Below, one piece after another: positions 25,955 to 35,878 of a DNA stretch of 64,000 nucleotides (its first letter is position 1; each line of letters starts with the position of its first letter). A model generated the notes under the pieces. It made no database searches and was not told the origin of the DNA. It saw only the letters and a program-made list of their open reading frames with translations. The stretch spans positions 1-64,000 of the forward strand of contig NZ_JAASQT010000003.1 in the NCBI RefSeq assembly GCF_011761985.1. The letters run 5' to 3'. This DNA comes from Brevundimonas terrae (GTDB lineage: Bacteria > Pseudomonadota > Alphaproteobacteria > Caulobacterales > Caulobacteraceae). The position numbers and the translations under genes are program-made.

Positions 25955-26863
25955 CTACCCTGCGGGCCTATTCGTCGCGCAGCCCTCGACCAGAAAATCC
26001 AGCAACAGCCGGACAGAGGGCAGCAGTCCGCGCCGCGAGGGAAAGACGGCATGAACGATCCACTTCTTTGGGCGCCAGTCGGGTAGCAGGTCGATCAAAC
26101 GTCCTGCCTCGATGTCTCGCATCACCGCCACGCTCGGCAACAGGACAACGCCCAGTCCCAGCAGGGCTGCGTCGTGCAGCATCGACAGGTCGTCCGTTAC
26201 CAGACGTGGCGTATGCCGCACCGAAGCCGTCATGCCGTCCTTGTGGTGCAAGGCCCAGACGTGGTCGCGGTGCGCCGGACCGAAATCCAGACTGGGCCAG
26301 TCGCTCAGGTCGGCCGGACCGGAGGGGGCAGAAAAGCGCGCTATCAACTCCGGCGCAGCGACCAGACGATGCACACTCTCGTCCAGTTTGCGCATGACCA
26401 AGTCAGACTGTTCCAGCGGCGGTTCACGCACGCGAATAGCCAAGTCGAAACCCTCGCCAATGACATCTATGCGGCGGCTGGTGCTGTGCAGATGCACCTC
26501 GACCTCGGGATAGATGGCCATGAAGCGCGCAATCAACCCACCCATTTGATAGGTCAGCAACCCCGGCACACAAGCCACACGGATCACCCCGCGCGGCTGG
26601 GCCGTAACATTGTCGATCACCGCCTGTGCCGCCTCTGCTTCGACCAGCATGGCCAGACAGTGACGATAATATTCCTGCCCCACCTCGGTAACGGAGAACT
26701 TGCGCGATGACCGGTGGATCAACCGGGCACCCAACTGTTCCTCCAGAAAAGCGATACGACGGCTCAGCTTGGACTTCTGCATCCCCAGCGCTCGCGCCGC
26801 GGGGGCGAAGCCGCCGTGATCCACTACCTGGACGAAATAATAGAGGTCGTTGAGGTCTCTCAT
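25955..26863 (-). CDS. LysR-family transcriptional regulator
   Basis: This is a 302-residue LTTR with an N-terminal winged helix (MRDLNDLYYFVQVVDHGGFAPAARALGMQKSKLSRRIAFLEEQLGARL in outline) and a periplasmic-binding-like effector domain. It is divergent from the pirin gene, a common arrangement in which the LysR protein regulates the pirin. The ATG at 26863 directly abuts a perfect inverted repeat CGTTCTA-N4-TAGAACG, probably its autoregulatory site. The upstream TTG at 26887 would place that site inside the coding sequence, so I prefer 26863. Confidence 0.88.
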   Translation of the reverse strand: MRDLNDLYYFVQVVDHGGFAPAARALGMQKSKLSRRIAFLEEQLGARLIHRSSRKFSVTEVGQEYYRHCLAMLVEAEAAQAVIDNVTAQPRGVIRVACVPGLLTYQMGGLIARFMAIYPEVEVHLHSTSRRIDVIGEGFDLAIRVREPPLEQSDLVMRKLDESVHRLVAAPELIARFSAPSGPADLSDWPSLDFGPAHRDHVWALHHKDGMTASVRHTPRLVTDDLSMLHDAALLGLGVVLLPSVAVMRDIEAGRLIDLLPDWRPKKWIVHAVFPSRRGLLPSVRLLLDFLVEGCATNRPAG

Positions 26864-26881
26864 CGTTCTATAAATAGAACG
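26864..26881. promoter_or_regulatory. Palindrome at the LysR start codon
   Basis: Perfect 7-bp arms CGTTCTA / TAGAACG with a TAAA spacer, directly next to the LysR ATG and 98 bp from the pirin ATG. This is a likely LysR binding site for both genes. Confidence 0.6.
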
Positions 26882-26978
26882 CAGCAAGCCGAATATGCAA
26901 TCTTCTGCGGTCGTCGTTCCTGGATCATATAGGTCTCAACGCGGTTAGCGAGGTCTGATCGCCCCAAGGAGACACATT

Positions 26979-27848
26979 ATGAAAAAGGTTCTGGGACGTT
27001 ACGGTAATGATCGCGGCCATTGGGTCGGCGACGGCTTCCCTGTGCGGTCGCTGTTTTCCTATAATGCCGCTGGTAAACAGGTCAGCCCCTTCCTGTTGCT
27101 CGACTATGCCGGTCCGCACAATTTCGAGCCGACGGACAAGCGACGCGGCGTCGGCCAGCATCCCCACCGTGGTTTCGAGACCGTAACCATCGTCTATGAC
27201 GGCGAGGTCGAGCACCGCGACTCCACCGGTCAGGGCGGCATCATTGGCCCCGGCGACGTACAGTGGATGACGGCGGGCAGCGGTATCCTGCACGAAGAGT
27301 TCCACTCGCCTGCCTTTGCGCGGGCCGGCGGCCCCTTCCGCATGGTGCAGTTGTGGGTCAACCTGCCAGCCAAGGACAAGATGACCCGTCCCGGCTACCA
27401 GTCGATCCTGAACGCCGACATTCCGACCGTGGCCCTGCCCGACAACGCAGGCACGGCCCGCATCATCGCCGGAGAAATGGGGACCGCAAAGGGTCCGGCC
27501 AGCACCTTCACCCCCATTAACGTATGGGATGTGCGACTGAACCGCGACGCCGAAACGACGCTGGATCTGCCGGAAGGCCACACCACCATAGTCGTGGTCC
27601 TGTCGGGTCATGTCACGGTCAATGGCGACCAGCCCGCCGGTGCCGCCGAGGCCCTGCTGCTGGACCGCAAGGGTACCAGCGTCAGCCTGAGCGCCGATGC
27701 GGACACCGTCCTGCTGGTCCTAACCGGCGAGCCTATCGACGAGCCTATCGTCGGCTACGGCCCGTTCGTGATGAACAGCGAGGATGAAATCCGGCAGGCC
27801 GTTGCAGACTTCAACAGCGGCCGCTTTGGTGACATCCCCGCCGCCTGA
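26979..27848 (+). CDS. Pirin family protein
   Basis: The 289-residue bicupin has the pirin metal-site motifs: HPHRGFET in the N-terminal cupin and GSGILHEEFHS with the remaining His/Glu ligands. Pirins bind iron and can act as quercetin dioxygenases or as metabolic regulators, so a specific role cannot be read from sequence. The AAGGAG-type Shine-Dalgarno (CAAGGAGACACATT) supports the ATG. It is divergent from the LysR gene and ends before a strong hairpin at 27869. Confidence 0.9.
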   Translation: MKKVLGRYGNDRGHWVGDGFPVRSLFSYNAAGKQVSPFLLLDYAGPHNFEPTDKRRGVGQHPHRGFETVTIVYDGEVEHRDSTGQGGIIGPGDVQWMTAGSGILHEEFHSPAFARAGGPFRMVQLWVNLPAKDKMTRPGYQSILNADIPTVALPDNAGTARIIAGEMGTAKGPASTFTPINVWDVRLNRDAETTLDLPEGHTTIVVVLSGHVTVNGDQPAGAAEALLLDRKGTSVSLSADADTVLLVLTGEPIDEPIVGYGPFVMNSEDEIRQAVADFNSGRFGDIPAA

Positions 27849-27868
27849 TCGGCTTCACGAAAACATAA

Positions 27869-27890
27869 GGCCCGGTCTTCGGACCGGGCC
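27869..27890. terminator. GGCCCGGTC-UUCG hairpin after pirin
   Basis: A perfect 9-bp stem GGCCCGGTC / GACCGGGCC capped by TTCG, a stable tetraloop. No T-run follows, so it may stabilise or terminate weakly. Confidence 0.6.
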
Positions 27891-28167
27891 GTATCACCTC
27901 TGAGGCCAATCGGTTCCAAGTCTGCGTCGAAAATAACAGGCTCACCCAATGCGCTCGCATGGGCGTTTGCAAAAATATTTCAGGCTCAAAGCCATAGTTC
28001 GCCACGGCTTCAGCACTGTCGCCTCACTAAATTTAGAGAATTAGGAATTTAATACCCCATCCGCGATGCACATAAACTCTCGCAAAGAGCAGAAAAACTA
28101 AATTTAAATCTCGTTGTTAGACGTGCCTTAAACGCGCCGCTTTCCTTCCTCCCTGCGGTGCCTATTC
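27891..28167. other. AT-rich intergenic region before TonB receptor
   Basis: No gene is seen. The segment 28027-28036 is a palindrome CTAAATTTAG and a partial second copy (CTAAATTTAA) lies near 28098. These may be promoter or binding elements of the receptor gene, but they are AT-rich and could be coincidental. Confidence 0.35.
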
Positions 28168-30825
28168 ATGATCCGAACGACCAGTGCGGCCTTGGCCATT
28201 CTTGTATCCGCGAGCGCACCGACGCTTGTTTTTGCTGCCTCTGAAACGCCCGCTCCCGTCAATGGCGCAGTCGTTGATGACCAGCAGCAGCCAACCTCTG
28301 TGGCCGACGTTGTTGTCACCGGCACCAATATCCGCAGCGCCAATACAGAGGGCTTCAACCCCGTCCAGACCATTAGCCGTGAGGAAATCCGCACCTCCGG
28401 CAAATCGACGACCTCTGACCTTTTGCGCTCGATCTCTGCCAATACGGGCAATGGCTCGAATGAAACACAGAACAGCGGCTGGTCTTCGGGGGCTGCCGGT
28501 ATCGGTCTGCGTGGCCTATCGCAAAAGAACACCCTTGTTCTGCTGAATGGACGCCGTGTAGCCAATTACGGTTTTCCGGGCGGTGGCCTGTCCGACACCT
28601 TCGTCAACCTGAACGCGTTACCGATGGTGGCCGTACAACGTTTAGAGGTTCTCAAGGACGGAGCCTCGGCGGTTTACGGTTCCGACGCCGTTGCAGGCGT
28701 GACCAACATCATCACCCGCCAAAACTTCGAAGGCCTCGAATTCGGAGCCAGCTACGGAGTCGCGGATCAGGGCGGTCTTGAAACCACCACCGCCAAACTG
28801 GTGGGCGGCTATGGCAATCTCGACGATGACGGCTTCAATATCCTTATCTCGCTGGAAGCCTATACGCGCGAGCGACTGGATCAGGACGAGCGCGATCTGA
28901 CCAAGTCGGGCATCTATAGCGACCTGCCCGGTGGCCGCTGGAATGGCTGGTCCGCCAAGGGCGCGCGCTTTCTAGTCAACGGCCAATCGGTACCGTTCCT
29001 GAATGCTGCGGGCCAATGCCCCGAAGGCATGGTCCTGACCGCCAGCGCCCCGATCGACGGTCTGCAAGGCAATACCTGCGCCATCAATCTGGCCCCGCAT
29101 ACCACCCTGATCCCATCCACGGACCGCTATCAGGCCTATGTCCACGCCACGGCCCGCCTGACCCCGCAAGTCGAAGCGTTTGGTGAGGTGCTGTATTCCT
29201 ATGTCGAGGGCGCATCGCTGTTCGGCTCCAGCCCCTTCTTCACACTGGAGGGTGGCCGCTTTGCCTTGAACGCACAGACCGGTCTGGCCGAGCCGGTGTC
29301 CAACCTTCTGCCTGCCAATAACCCCTACAATCCCTATGGGGTGGCCACGCCGATCGAGTACACCTTCTTCGATCTGGGCCGCACGCTGAAGACCAACGAA
29401 TCCGAGTCCTATCGCGCCCTTGCCGGACTGCGTGGCAACACTGAGAAGTTCGACTGGGAAGCCGCCATCTATGCTTCCGGCAGCACCGAGCGTGAAACCG
29501 TTTCGGGCGGCTTTGCCAACCGCTGGACGCTGGCTCAGGCATTGGCCGACGGTACCCTGAACCTGCACAATCCGGGCGCTACGCCACAGGCCGTTCTGGA
29601 CGGTATCCGTCTTTCCACCGTGCGCCCTGCGGAATCGCGCCTGTACGGTGCCGACTTCAAGATTACCGGTGAACTGTTCACCCTGCCTGCGGGCCAGATC
29701 GGTTATGCCGCCGGTATCGAATACCGCAACGAGAGCCTCGTCTCGCGTAACCCGTGGCAGATAGATGCGGGCCTGCAAGTGCGACCGGCCATCGCCGCAG
29801 TTGACGGCGAGCGTGACGTGTTCGCTGCCTTTGCCGAGTTCAACATTCCGGTATTCAGCAATCTGGATATCCAGATTGCTGGTCGCGCCGACGAGTACAG
29901 CGACTTTGGTTCGGCCTTCTCGCCCAAGGCTGGACTGCGCTGGAAGCTGCACGACAAGCTGGCCGTGCGTGCTTCGGCCTCGCGTGGCTTCCGCGCTCCG
30001 TCGCTTTCGGAAAACTCGGCCTCGACCATGATCTCCTATGGTTCGGTGATCGACCCCTATGATCCCGATCTTCCGAACTCGCGCCAAAGCCCGACCTTCT
30101 TCACGGTCGGCAATACCGATCTGGAACCCGAAGAAACCAAGTCGCTCAATTTCGGTGCCGTATTCACGCCGACCCGCTCCAGCGTTATCAGTGTGGACTG
30201 GTACCAGATCAAACTCGACAACCTGATCGGTACCAACAACATCACCACGGTTGTTCAGAACAATAATCCAGCCGATGTCATCCGTGACAGCCGCGGCAAA
30301 CTGCAAGCCGTCTATAACCGCTACCAGAACCTGACCTCGCTCGAGACATCGGGCATTGATGTGGATATCAGCCACCGCTGGGCCACGGACAACTGGGGCG
30401 ATTTCACAGCCTCCAGCGCCTATACGCACCTGCTGGAATACAAGCGCCCGAACACGGTTGGCGGACCGATCTTGGACTATGCCGGCACCAATCGCGGGGC
30501 CACGCTTCCGGCAGACAAGGCCACCACCCGTCTGGGCTGGTCGCGCAACGCCTTCAACGCCAATCTAACCTGGTACTATACCAGCGGTTATGACCAGGCC
30601 ACGGTGATTGCCGGTCAAACCAGCGTCGATGCCTATAACCAGTTCGATGCCTATCTGGGTTGGGCCATCAGCGACAAAATCAGCCTTTATGCCAAGATCG
30701 AAAACCTGTTCGACGAGGCCCCGCCGCACGACGCGTCCTTCCCGGGTGTGCGCGCGCCGTATGATTTCGGGCAATACGATTTGCGCGGGCGCTATTTCCG
30801 CATCGGTTTCGACGCTAGCTTCTAA
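28168..30825 (+). CDS. TonB-dependent outer-membrane receptor
   Basis: An 885-residue receptor with a signal peptide (ALAILVSASAPTLVFAAS), a DVVVTGTNIRSANTEG TonB-box region, a plug (LRGLSQKNTLVLLNGRRV, LEVLKDGASAVYGSDAVAGVTNII) and a barrel ending GRYFRIGFDASF with the terminal Phe. It is followed after 23 bp by a secreted M14 carboxypeptidase, so the pair probably handles peptide substrates. The start has no strong Shine-Dalgarno. No GTATAC-type site was seen in front of it, so it is probably outside the hydroxyproline regulon. Confidence 0.9.
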   Translation: MIRTTSAALAILVSASAPTLVFAASETPAPVNGAVVDDQQQPTSVADVVVTGTNIRSANTEGFNPVQTISREEIRTSGKSTTSDLLRSISANTGNGSNETQNSGWSSGAAGIGLRGLSQKNTLVLLNGRRVANYGFPGGGLSDTFVNLNALPMVAVQRLEVLKDGASAVYGSDAVAGVTNIITRQNFEGLEFGASYGVADQGGLETTTAKLVGGYGNLDDDGFNILISLEAYTRERLDQDERDLTKSGIYSDLPGGRWNGWSAKGARFLVNGQSVPFLNAAGQCPEGMVLTASAPIDGLQGNTCAINLAPHTTLIPSTDRYQAYVHATARLTPQVEAFGEVLYSYVEGASLFGSSPFFTLEGGRFALNAQTGLAEPVSNLLPANNPYNPYGVATPIEYTFFDLGRTLKTNESESYRALAGLRGNTEKFDWEAAIYASGSTERETVSGGFANRWTLAQALADGTLNLHNPGATPQAVLDGIRLSTVRPAESRLYGADFKITGELFTLPAGQIGYAAGIEYRNESLVSRNPWQIDAGLQVRPAIAAVDGERDVFAAFAEFNIPVFSNLDIQIAGRADEYSDFGSAFSPKAGLRWKLHDKLAVRASASRGFRAPSLSENSASTMISYGSVIDPYDPDLPNSRQSPTFFTVGNTDLEPEETKSLNFGAVFTPTRSSVISVDWYQIKLDNLIGTNNITTVVQNNNPADVIRDSRGKLQAVYNRYQNLTSLETSGIDVDISHRWATDNWGDFTASSAYTHLLEYKRPNTVGGPILDYAGTNRGATLPADKATTRLGWSRNAFNANLTWYYTSGYDQATVIAGQTSVDAYNQFDAYLGWAISDKISLYAKIENLFDEAPPHDASFPGVRAPYDFGQYDLRGRYFRIGFDASF

Positions 30826-30848
30826 TCAATGTTTTATCGGGGGATATT

Positions 30849-33446
30849 ATGAACGTGAGAACGACGACCCGTTTCGCCAGACGCGCCGCCGCAGCGGTAC
30901 TGTTCGGGGCGGCCTTGCTGGCAGTTCCGGCCACGGTTTCCGCCCAGAGCAGCTATTACTTCCCGCAGGCCGCCGCGTCCGATTTCAATCCTGCCATTCC
31001 CACGCCCGAGACCTTCCTCGGCTATGCGGTCGGGTCGCACTATACGCGCCACGACCAGATCGTGGCCTATCTGAAAGAGCTGGAACGCCTATCGGATCGG
31101 GTGACGGTCGAGACTATCGGTTCCAGTTACGAACACCGCCCTCTTTTGTCGGTCGTGATCAGTTCCCCCTCCAACCAGTCACGCATTGGCGACATCCAGC
31201 GCGCCCATGCCAGCGTCTCCGATCCAAACGGACCCGCTATCGGTGCCGATCAGCCTGTGGTGGTGGGTCTGTACTATAGCGTCCACGGCAACGAGACTTC
31301 CAGCGGCGAGGCCATGCTGCTGACGGCCTATTATCTGGCCGCCAGCCGCTCTCCCGAAACGCTGGAATGGCTCGACAAGGCTGTCGTGGTCATCGATCCT
31401 TCCCAGAACCCCGATGGTCGCGACCGTGCTGCTAACTGGCACAATGCGTGGAAGTCCAACCCTGCATCCGCCGATCCTCTGGACAAGGAGCATGTCGAGG
31501 CTTGGCCTGCTGGCCGCATCAACCACTATTTTACCGACCTGAACCGCGACTGGCTGGCCGTGACCCAGCGCGAGACCCGCGCCAAGCTGGAAGCCTTCCA
31601 TCGCTGGAAACCCAATTTCCAGATCGACTTCCACGAGATGGGTGCCGAAAGCACCTATTATTTCGAGCCGTCACCGGCCTCGATGGAGAGCCCGCTCCTG
31701 CCGCGCGCGGCCTATGAGTGGAATGTGACTCTTGCCAAATACCATGCGCAGGCCTTGGACAATCTCGGATCGCTGTATTTCACACGCGAGGTGTTCGACA
31801 ACTTCTCGCCGGTCTATGGCTCGACCTATCCCGACTTTCACGGCGGCATCGGTGTGACGGTGGAACAGGCCTCCTCGCGTGGGCTGGTCCAGAACACGTC
31901 AAACGGCCCCCTCACCTTCCCCTTTACCATCCGCAACCAGACCAATGTCGGCTTGGCCACCATTCGCGGTGCCGTAGCCGAACGTGCCGGACTGCTCGGC
32001 TTCCAGCGCGACTTCTTCCGTTCAGCCGTCGAACAGGGCCGTCGCCATACCTCGCAGGCTTTCGTATTTGGTGATCCGGCCAATACCGGCCTGACCCGAC
32101 AGACGCTGGAACTGCTGCAGACCCACCGTATTCAGGTTTACCCACTAACCGAGCGCATCACACAGGATGGCCGCACGTTTGAGCCGGGTTCCGCCTATGT
32201 GGTGCCATCGGCCCAGCCGCAGTTCCGCCTGATCCACTCCATTTTCGACCGGACACCACCGACCAGAGGTAGCGTTTACGGCAGCACATCCTATTCGATT
32301 GCTCTGGCCTATAACCTGAACAGCAGCGGCCTGCGCCGCGTCCCTGCAATCGGTCCGGCGCTCACCGCCGTTCCAACTGCGCAAGGCGGTGTCAGCGGCC
32401 CGGACAATGCATACGCCTATGCCATCGACTGGCGCGACCAGAACGCCCCGCAGCTTCTGGCGACCCTGTTGCAAAAGGATGTCCGCATCCGCACGGCCTT
32501 CGAGCCCTTCACCAGCCGCACCGACAATGGCGAAACCCGTTTCGAGCGGGGCTCGCTGGTCATTACCGCCGGTGGCCAATCGCTCGATGCAGAAACCCTG
32601 CGCCAGACCATCGACGAAGCCGCGCGTGCGGCAGGTGTCACCGCCCATGGCCTCGGCAGTGGCCAAGCCGTGTCCGGTATCGATCTGGGCAGCAACAGCA
32701 TGAAGGTGGTCCGCGCACCCCGTATTGCTCTAGTGGTCGGCGAAGGCGTCAATGCCACCGAAATCGGCTCGACATGGTTTGCCCTCAGCGAGCGCCTTCA
32801 TTATCCGGCCAGCCGACTGGACCCTTCGCAACTGGGCCGTATCGACCTGAACAATTATGACAGCATCGTTCTGTCAGGCGGACGTTATGACGGGCTGGGC
32901 CAGCCCACAGTCGACGCCATCAAGGCGTGGGTCCGCCGTGGCGGTTCTCTGGTTGTGTTCGGCTCTGCTGCCCGCTGGGCCGCGGCAAACGGTCTGGCCC
33001 CGCAAAGCGAAAAAGAAGACGCCAAAGACGACACCGCCAATGCACGTCGCGACTATGCCGACCGCAGCACGGTTCAGGGCGAACAGCGCACAGCCGGAAA
33101 CGCATTATCTGCCGATGCCGACATCACCCACCCGCTGGCATTCGGCCTGTCGCGCCGCGACCTGTTTGTGAACAAGGAAACCGACATCACCCTGACACCG
33201 GTCGCCGACCCGTTTGCCAATGTCGTACGCATCGACGCCGAGCCACAGGTAAACGGCTATCTGCCGGACGCCCTTCGCCGTCAGGCCGCCGGTTCGGTAT
33301 GGGCACAGGTCAATCCGGTCGGATCAGGCACGGTCGTACTGTTCGCTGACGACCCCGCCCACCGCAAATACTGGCTGGGCACCGAACGTCTGCTGATCAA
33401 CAGCCTGTTCTTCGGCAACCACCTCGCGACCAGCAACCGTCGCTGA
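30849..33446 (+). CDS. Secreted M14-family zinc carboxypeptidase
   Basis: The 865-residue protein starts with a signal peptide (AAAVLFGAALLAVPATVSAQ). Zinc ligands are His146 and Glu149 in VHGNETSSGE and His262 in DFHEMGAES; Glu339 in TVEQASSRG is the catalytic base. It removes C-terminal residues from peptides. It is longer than classic M14 enzymes: a C-terminal region of about 450 residues includes a glutamine-amidotransferase-like stretch (SIVLSGGRYDGLGQPTVDAIKAW...). It follows the TonB receptor gene by 23 bp and has the Shine-Dalgarno GGGGA. Likely periplasmic, trimming imported peptides. Confidence 0.88.
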   Translation: MNVRTTTRFARRAAAAVLFGAALLAVPATVSAQSSYYFPQAAASDFNPAIPTPETFLGYAVGSHYTRHDQIVAYLKELERLSDRVTVETIGSSYEHRPLLSVVISSPSNQSRIGDIQRAHASVSDPNGPAIGADQPVVVGLYYSVHGNETSSGEAMLLTAYYLAASRSPETLEWLDKAVVVIDPSQNPDGRDRAANWHNAWKSNPASADPLDKEHVEAWPAGRINHYFTDLNRDWLAVTQRETRAKLEAFHRWKPNFQIDFHEMGAESTYYFEPSPASMESPLLPRAAYEWNVTLAKYHAQALDNLGSLYFTREVFDNFSPVYGSTYPDFHGGIGVTVEQASSRGLVQNTSNGPLTFPFTIRNQTNVGLATIRGAVAERAGLLGFQRDFFRSAVEQGRRHTSQAFVFGDPANTGLTRQTLELLQTHRIQVYPLTERITQDGRTFEPGSAYVVPSAQPQFRLIHSIFDRTPPTRGSVYGSTSYSIALAYNLNSSGLRRVPAIGPALTAVPTAQGGVSGPDNAYAYAIDWRDQNAPQLLATLLQKDVRIRTAFEPFTSRTDNGETRFERGSLVITAGGQSLDAETLRQTIDEAARAAGVTAHGLGSGQAVSGIDLGSNSMKVVRAPRIALVVGEGVNATEIGSTWFALSERLHYPASRLDPSQLGRIDLNNYDSIVLSGGRYDGLGQPTVDAIKAWVRRGGSLVVFGSAARWAAANGLAPQSEKEDAKDDTANARRDYADRSTVQGEQRTAGNALSADADITHPLAFGLSRRDLFVNKETDITLTPVADPFANVVRIDAEPQVNGYLPDALRRQAAGSVWAQVNPVGSGTVVLFADDPAHRKYWLGTERLLINSLFFGNHLATSNRR

Positions 33447-33514
33447 GGTGCAACATCCTCGGGTCTTGTCGCGACGTCGATCCGGTCACAGTTTTTCCCG
33501 TAGCTGCAGCCGGA

Positions 33515-34366
33515 TTAACCGCCGCGCCATTCGCTAAGTTGCTGGCCGCCCGAGGTTTCAAATGCCACGCGTTCCAAATGGACGGCGGCGACGCAGGCTG
33601 GTCGTTGATCTGCATTAGCAGCGTGGCATCGGATTGAACGGCCGTCTGAAAAGGCGGCTATTCGCCCCTCCATGACCAATCGATAGCCACCTTGATCCTT
33701 GACGGGGGGCGTCTTGCCATCACCCCGCAAGGTATATTCGTAGGCGCGGCCCATACGGCGCTTCAGGCGCGACCCATCCACCTCGAACACCGAGGCCAAA
33801 CCTGCTGTGTGGGACATAGATGGGGCACTTGTTTCTAGAGACGGTTCGACCGCATCGCCCTCCACCACAGGTTCATCGGCGGACAGCGGCGGTTGAGGAC
33901 AGACGTCCGTACGCAACCACGGCCAAGCCAACCAGAACCCTTCGGCCGCTTCCCATCCCCCTGCCCCTTCCGGGCGCTCCAGAGATTTAGTCCAGTCGGC
34001 GGGAGACAGAGTCAGTTTGAGATCTGGCGCGTTTTCGATTTTCATCAAAACGCCCACGCCTTGTGGCGCGGCGCTTCCCGCCGCCAGCGGGGCCTGACAC
34101 CCCATAGGTTGACGGATCAAAAAGCGCCGACCTGACAGGTTTTCCCGTTCCGCTACCTGACCGCTGGCATAGGCCGAAGCCGCTCGATCAATGGCCGCCA
34201 ACAACTCCGCACGATCCAGAACAGGCAGCGTCACCACCACAGTCTCTGTCCGCGGTTCCTTGGCAGGCGCTTGTGGAGTTGGCTGGGTATCGCACGCTGA
34301 AACAAGCACAAAAGCGCTCGCAAGGGCGACTGGCGCGTAACGTGACAAGGTGATCGGCTTTGGCAT
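33515..34366 (-). CDS. Hypothetical lipoprotein
   Basis: A 283-residue protein with a lipoprotein signal (ALASAFVLVSACDT: lipobox LVSAC). The mature part has no family that I recognise. It contains Trp-rich segments (GGWEAAEGFWLAWPWL), four Cys residues in the C-terminal two thirds and a GRAYEYTLRGDGK stretch. It is convergent with the M14 gene and divergent from the SLC13-type permease. No function can be assigned. Confidence 0.65.
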   Translation of the reverse strand: MPKPITLSRYAPVALASAFVLVSACDTQPTPQAPAKEPRTETVVVTLPVLDRAELLAAIDRAASAYASGQVAERENLSGRRFLIRQPMGCQAPLAAGSAAPQGVGVLMKIENAPDLKLTLSPADWTKSLERPEGAGGWEAAEGFWLAWPWLRTDVCPQPPLSADEPVVEGDAVEPSLETSAPSMSHTAGLASVFEVDGSRLKRRMGRAYEYTLRGDGKTPPVKDQGGYRLVMEGRIAAFSDGRSIRCHAANADQRPACVAAVHLERVAFETSGGQQLSEWRGG

Positions 34367-34453
34367 AGCCCCACCCTAGCACATTGATATCATTGTGCAG
34401 CGTATCGGAGAATAAAGGTTGACGAAGCGGCTCTGGCGCTGTCTGCCATAGGT

Positions 34454-35854
34454 ATGACCGTTGACCAGTTTGTCGCCCTCGCGGTTCTCGTCGGTGTTGT
34501 AGGCGCGCTTATTCACGGCAAGGCTCGTGCAGATGTCGTCGCCCTGACCGGAGCTGCCGTCCTGCTGTTGCTGGGTGTGGTACGCCCTGTCGAGGTGCAA
34601 AGCGCCTTTGCAAGTCCAGCCGTCATTGCCTTGGCGGGCCTGTTCGTCATCGCCTATGCGATCGAACTGTCGGGCCTGCTGGGCCTGCTCATCCGCAAGG
34701 CCAGCAGCCTGTCCAAGCGCATCGGTGCGACGGGCATATGGATTGTGATCGGCTTGTGCGGTTCTGTGGGCGGCTTTCTGAACAATACGCCCGTGGTGGT
34801 GCTGGCTGCACCGGTGATCCGCGACGTGGCCAAGTCTCTGAACCTTTCACCCAAACGCTTTCTGATGCCGCTCAGTCATGTGACGGTGATGGGCGGCCTG
34901 CTCACACTGATCGGCACTTCGACGAACCTGCTGGTCAACGACATGGCCCGCAATGCCGGACAGCCAGGCTTCTCCTTCTTTGAAATATTCCCCGTTGGTG
35001 CCAGCATCGCGCTCACGGGCGGCTTGTGGCTCTATTTCGTCGGAGCACGCCAGTTGGGCCGTTCTGTCGCCAAGGACGAGGCCGAGGCAGCCCGATTGGC
35101 CGAGGAAGAAGCCGCCCGCCGAAAACAAGCCTCAAGCTGGAAAAGCCGCCTATTTTCGCTGCGTCTGCCGCGACTGGGCGAAAGCCGCAATATGGTGGAC
35201 GGCGCAGGCGATGCCAGTCTGGGTGATGTGAAGCTGTTCGGTGCCGGTGACCGGCCGTTCCGCCTGCGCCCCGCCATGATTTCCATGGGCGTGTTTGTCA
35301 CCGTTATCATTGCCGCAGCCTTTGGCTGGGTGCCGATTGCAGCGGCAGCTTTTGCAGGGGCCGTCGCCCTGATCCTGATGCAGGTCATCACACCCGAAGA
35401 GGCCTATGCCGGACTGCGTCCCGAAATCCTCTTGCTGATTGCAGGCATGGTGGTTGTCGGTACGGCCATCGAGGTGACGGGCTTGGCCCAGCAAGCCGCG
35501 AGCTATCTGATCGACATCATCCGCCCCATGGGTCCGCTGGGGGCTCTGATCGTCCTTTATGGCGTTACCCTGCTGGCCACCGAACTGTTGTCCAACGCCA
35601 CAGTCGCGGTGCTGATTACACCGATTGCCGTCGCATTGGCCGAAAGTCTGGGCGTCGATCCACGTCCGTTTCTGGTGTGCGTCATGATGGCGGCGTCGGC
35701 GGCGTTTGCCACCCCGTTCGGTTATCAAACCAATGTGCTGGTCTTTAACATGGCCAAGTACAGCTACATGGATTTTGTACGCGTGGGCGTGCCGCTGAAC
35801 CTCATCACATGGGCCGCAGCCATGGTCGCTATCCCCATCTTCTTCCCGTTTTAA
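34454..35854 (+). CDS. SLC13/DASS-family permease
   Basis: The 466-residue membrane protein shows the two characteristic repeats, NNTPVVVLAAP...GTSTNLLVND in the first half and LSNATVAVLITPIA...ATPFGYQTN in the second. The family carries dicarboxylates, sulfate or similar anions coupled to Na+ or H+. A hydrophilic central segment (about 205-255, KDEAEAARLAEEEAARRKQASSW) lies where larger relatives have two TrkA-C domains, which are missing here. It is divergent from the lipoprotein gene. The substrate is unknown. Confidence 0.87.
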   Translation: MTVDQFVALAVLVGVVGALIHGKARADVVALTGAAVLLLLGVVRPVEVQSAFASPAVIALAGLFVIAYAIELSGLLGLLIRKASSLSKRIGATGIWIVIGLCGSVGGFLNNTPVVVLAAPVIRDVAKSLNLSPKRFLMPLSHVTVMGGLLTLIGTSTNLLVNDMARNAGQPGFSFFEIFPVGASIALTGGLWLYFVGARQLGRSVAKDEAEAARLAEEEAARRKQASSWKSRLFSLRLPRLGESRNMVDGAGDASLGDVKLFGAGDRPFRLRPAMISMGVFVTVIIAAAFGWVPIAAAAFAGAVALILMQVITPEEAYAGLRPEILLLIAGMVVVGTAIEVTGLAQQAASYLIDIIRPMGPLGALIVLYGVTLLATELLSNATVAVLITPIAVALAESLGVDPRPFLVCVMMAASAAFATPFGYQTNVLVFNMAKYSYMDFVRVGVPLNLITWAAAMVAIPIFFPF

Positions 35855-35878
35855 AGAAGACGGGCCGTTGCCCTTTCG

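Noticed and set aside
28972..30429. Long open frame (485 codons) antisense to the TonB receptor gene
   Set aside because: It is a mirror frame caused by GC-rich codon bias. The plus-strand receptor has a signal peptide, plug and barrel motifs, while the antisense product has no recognisable domain.
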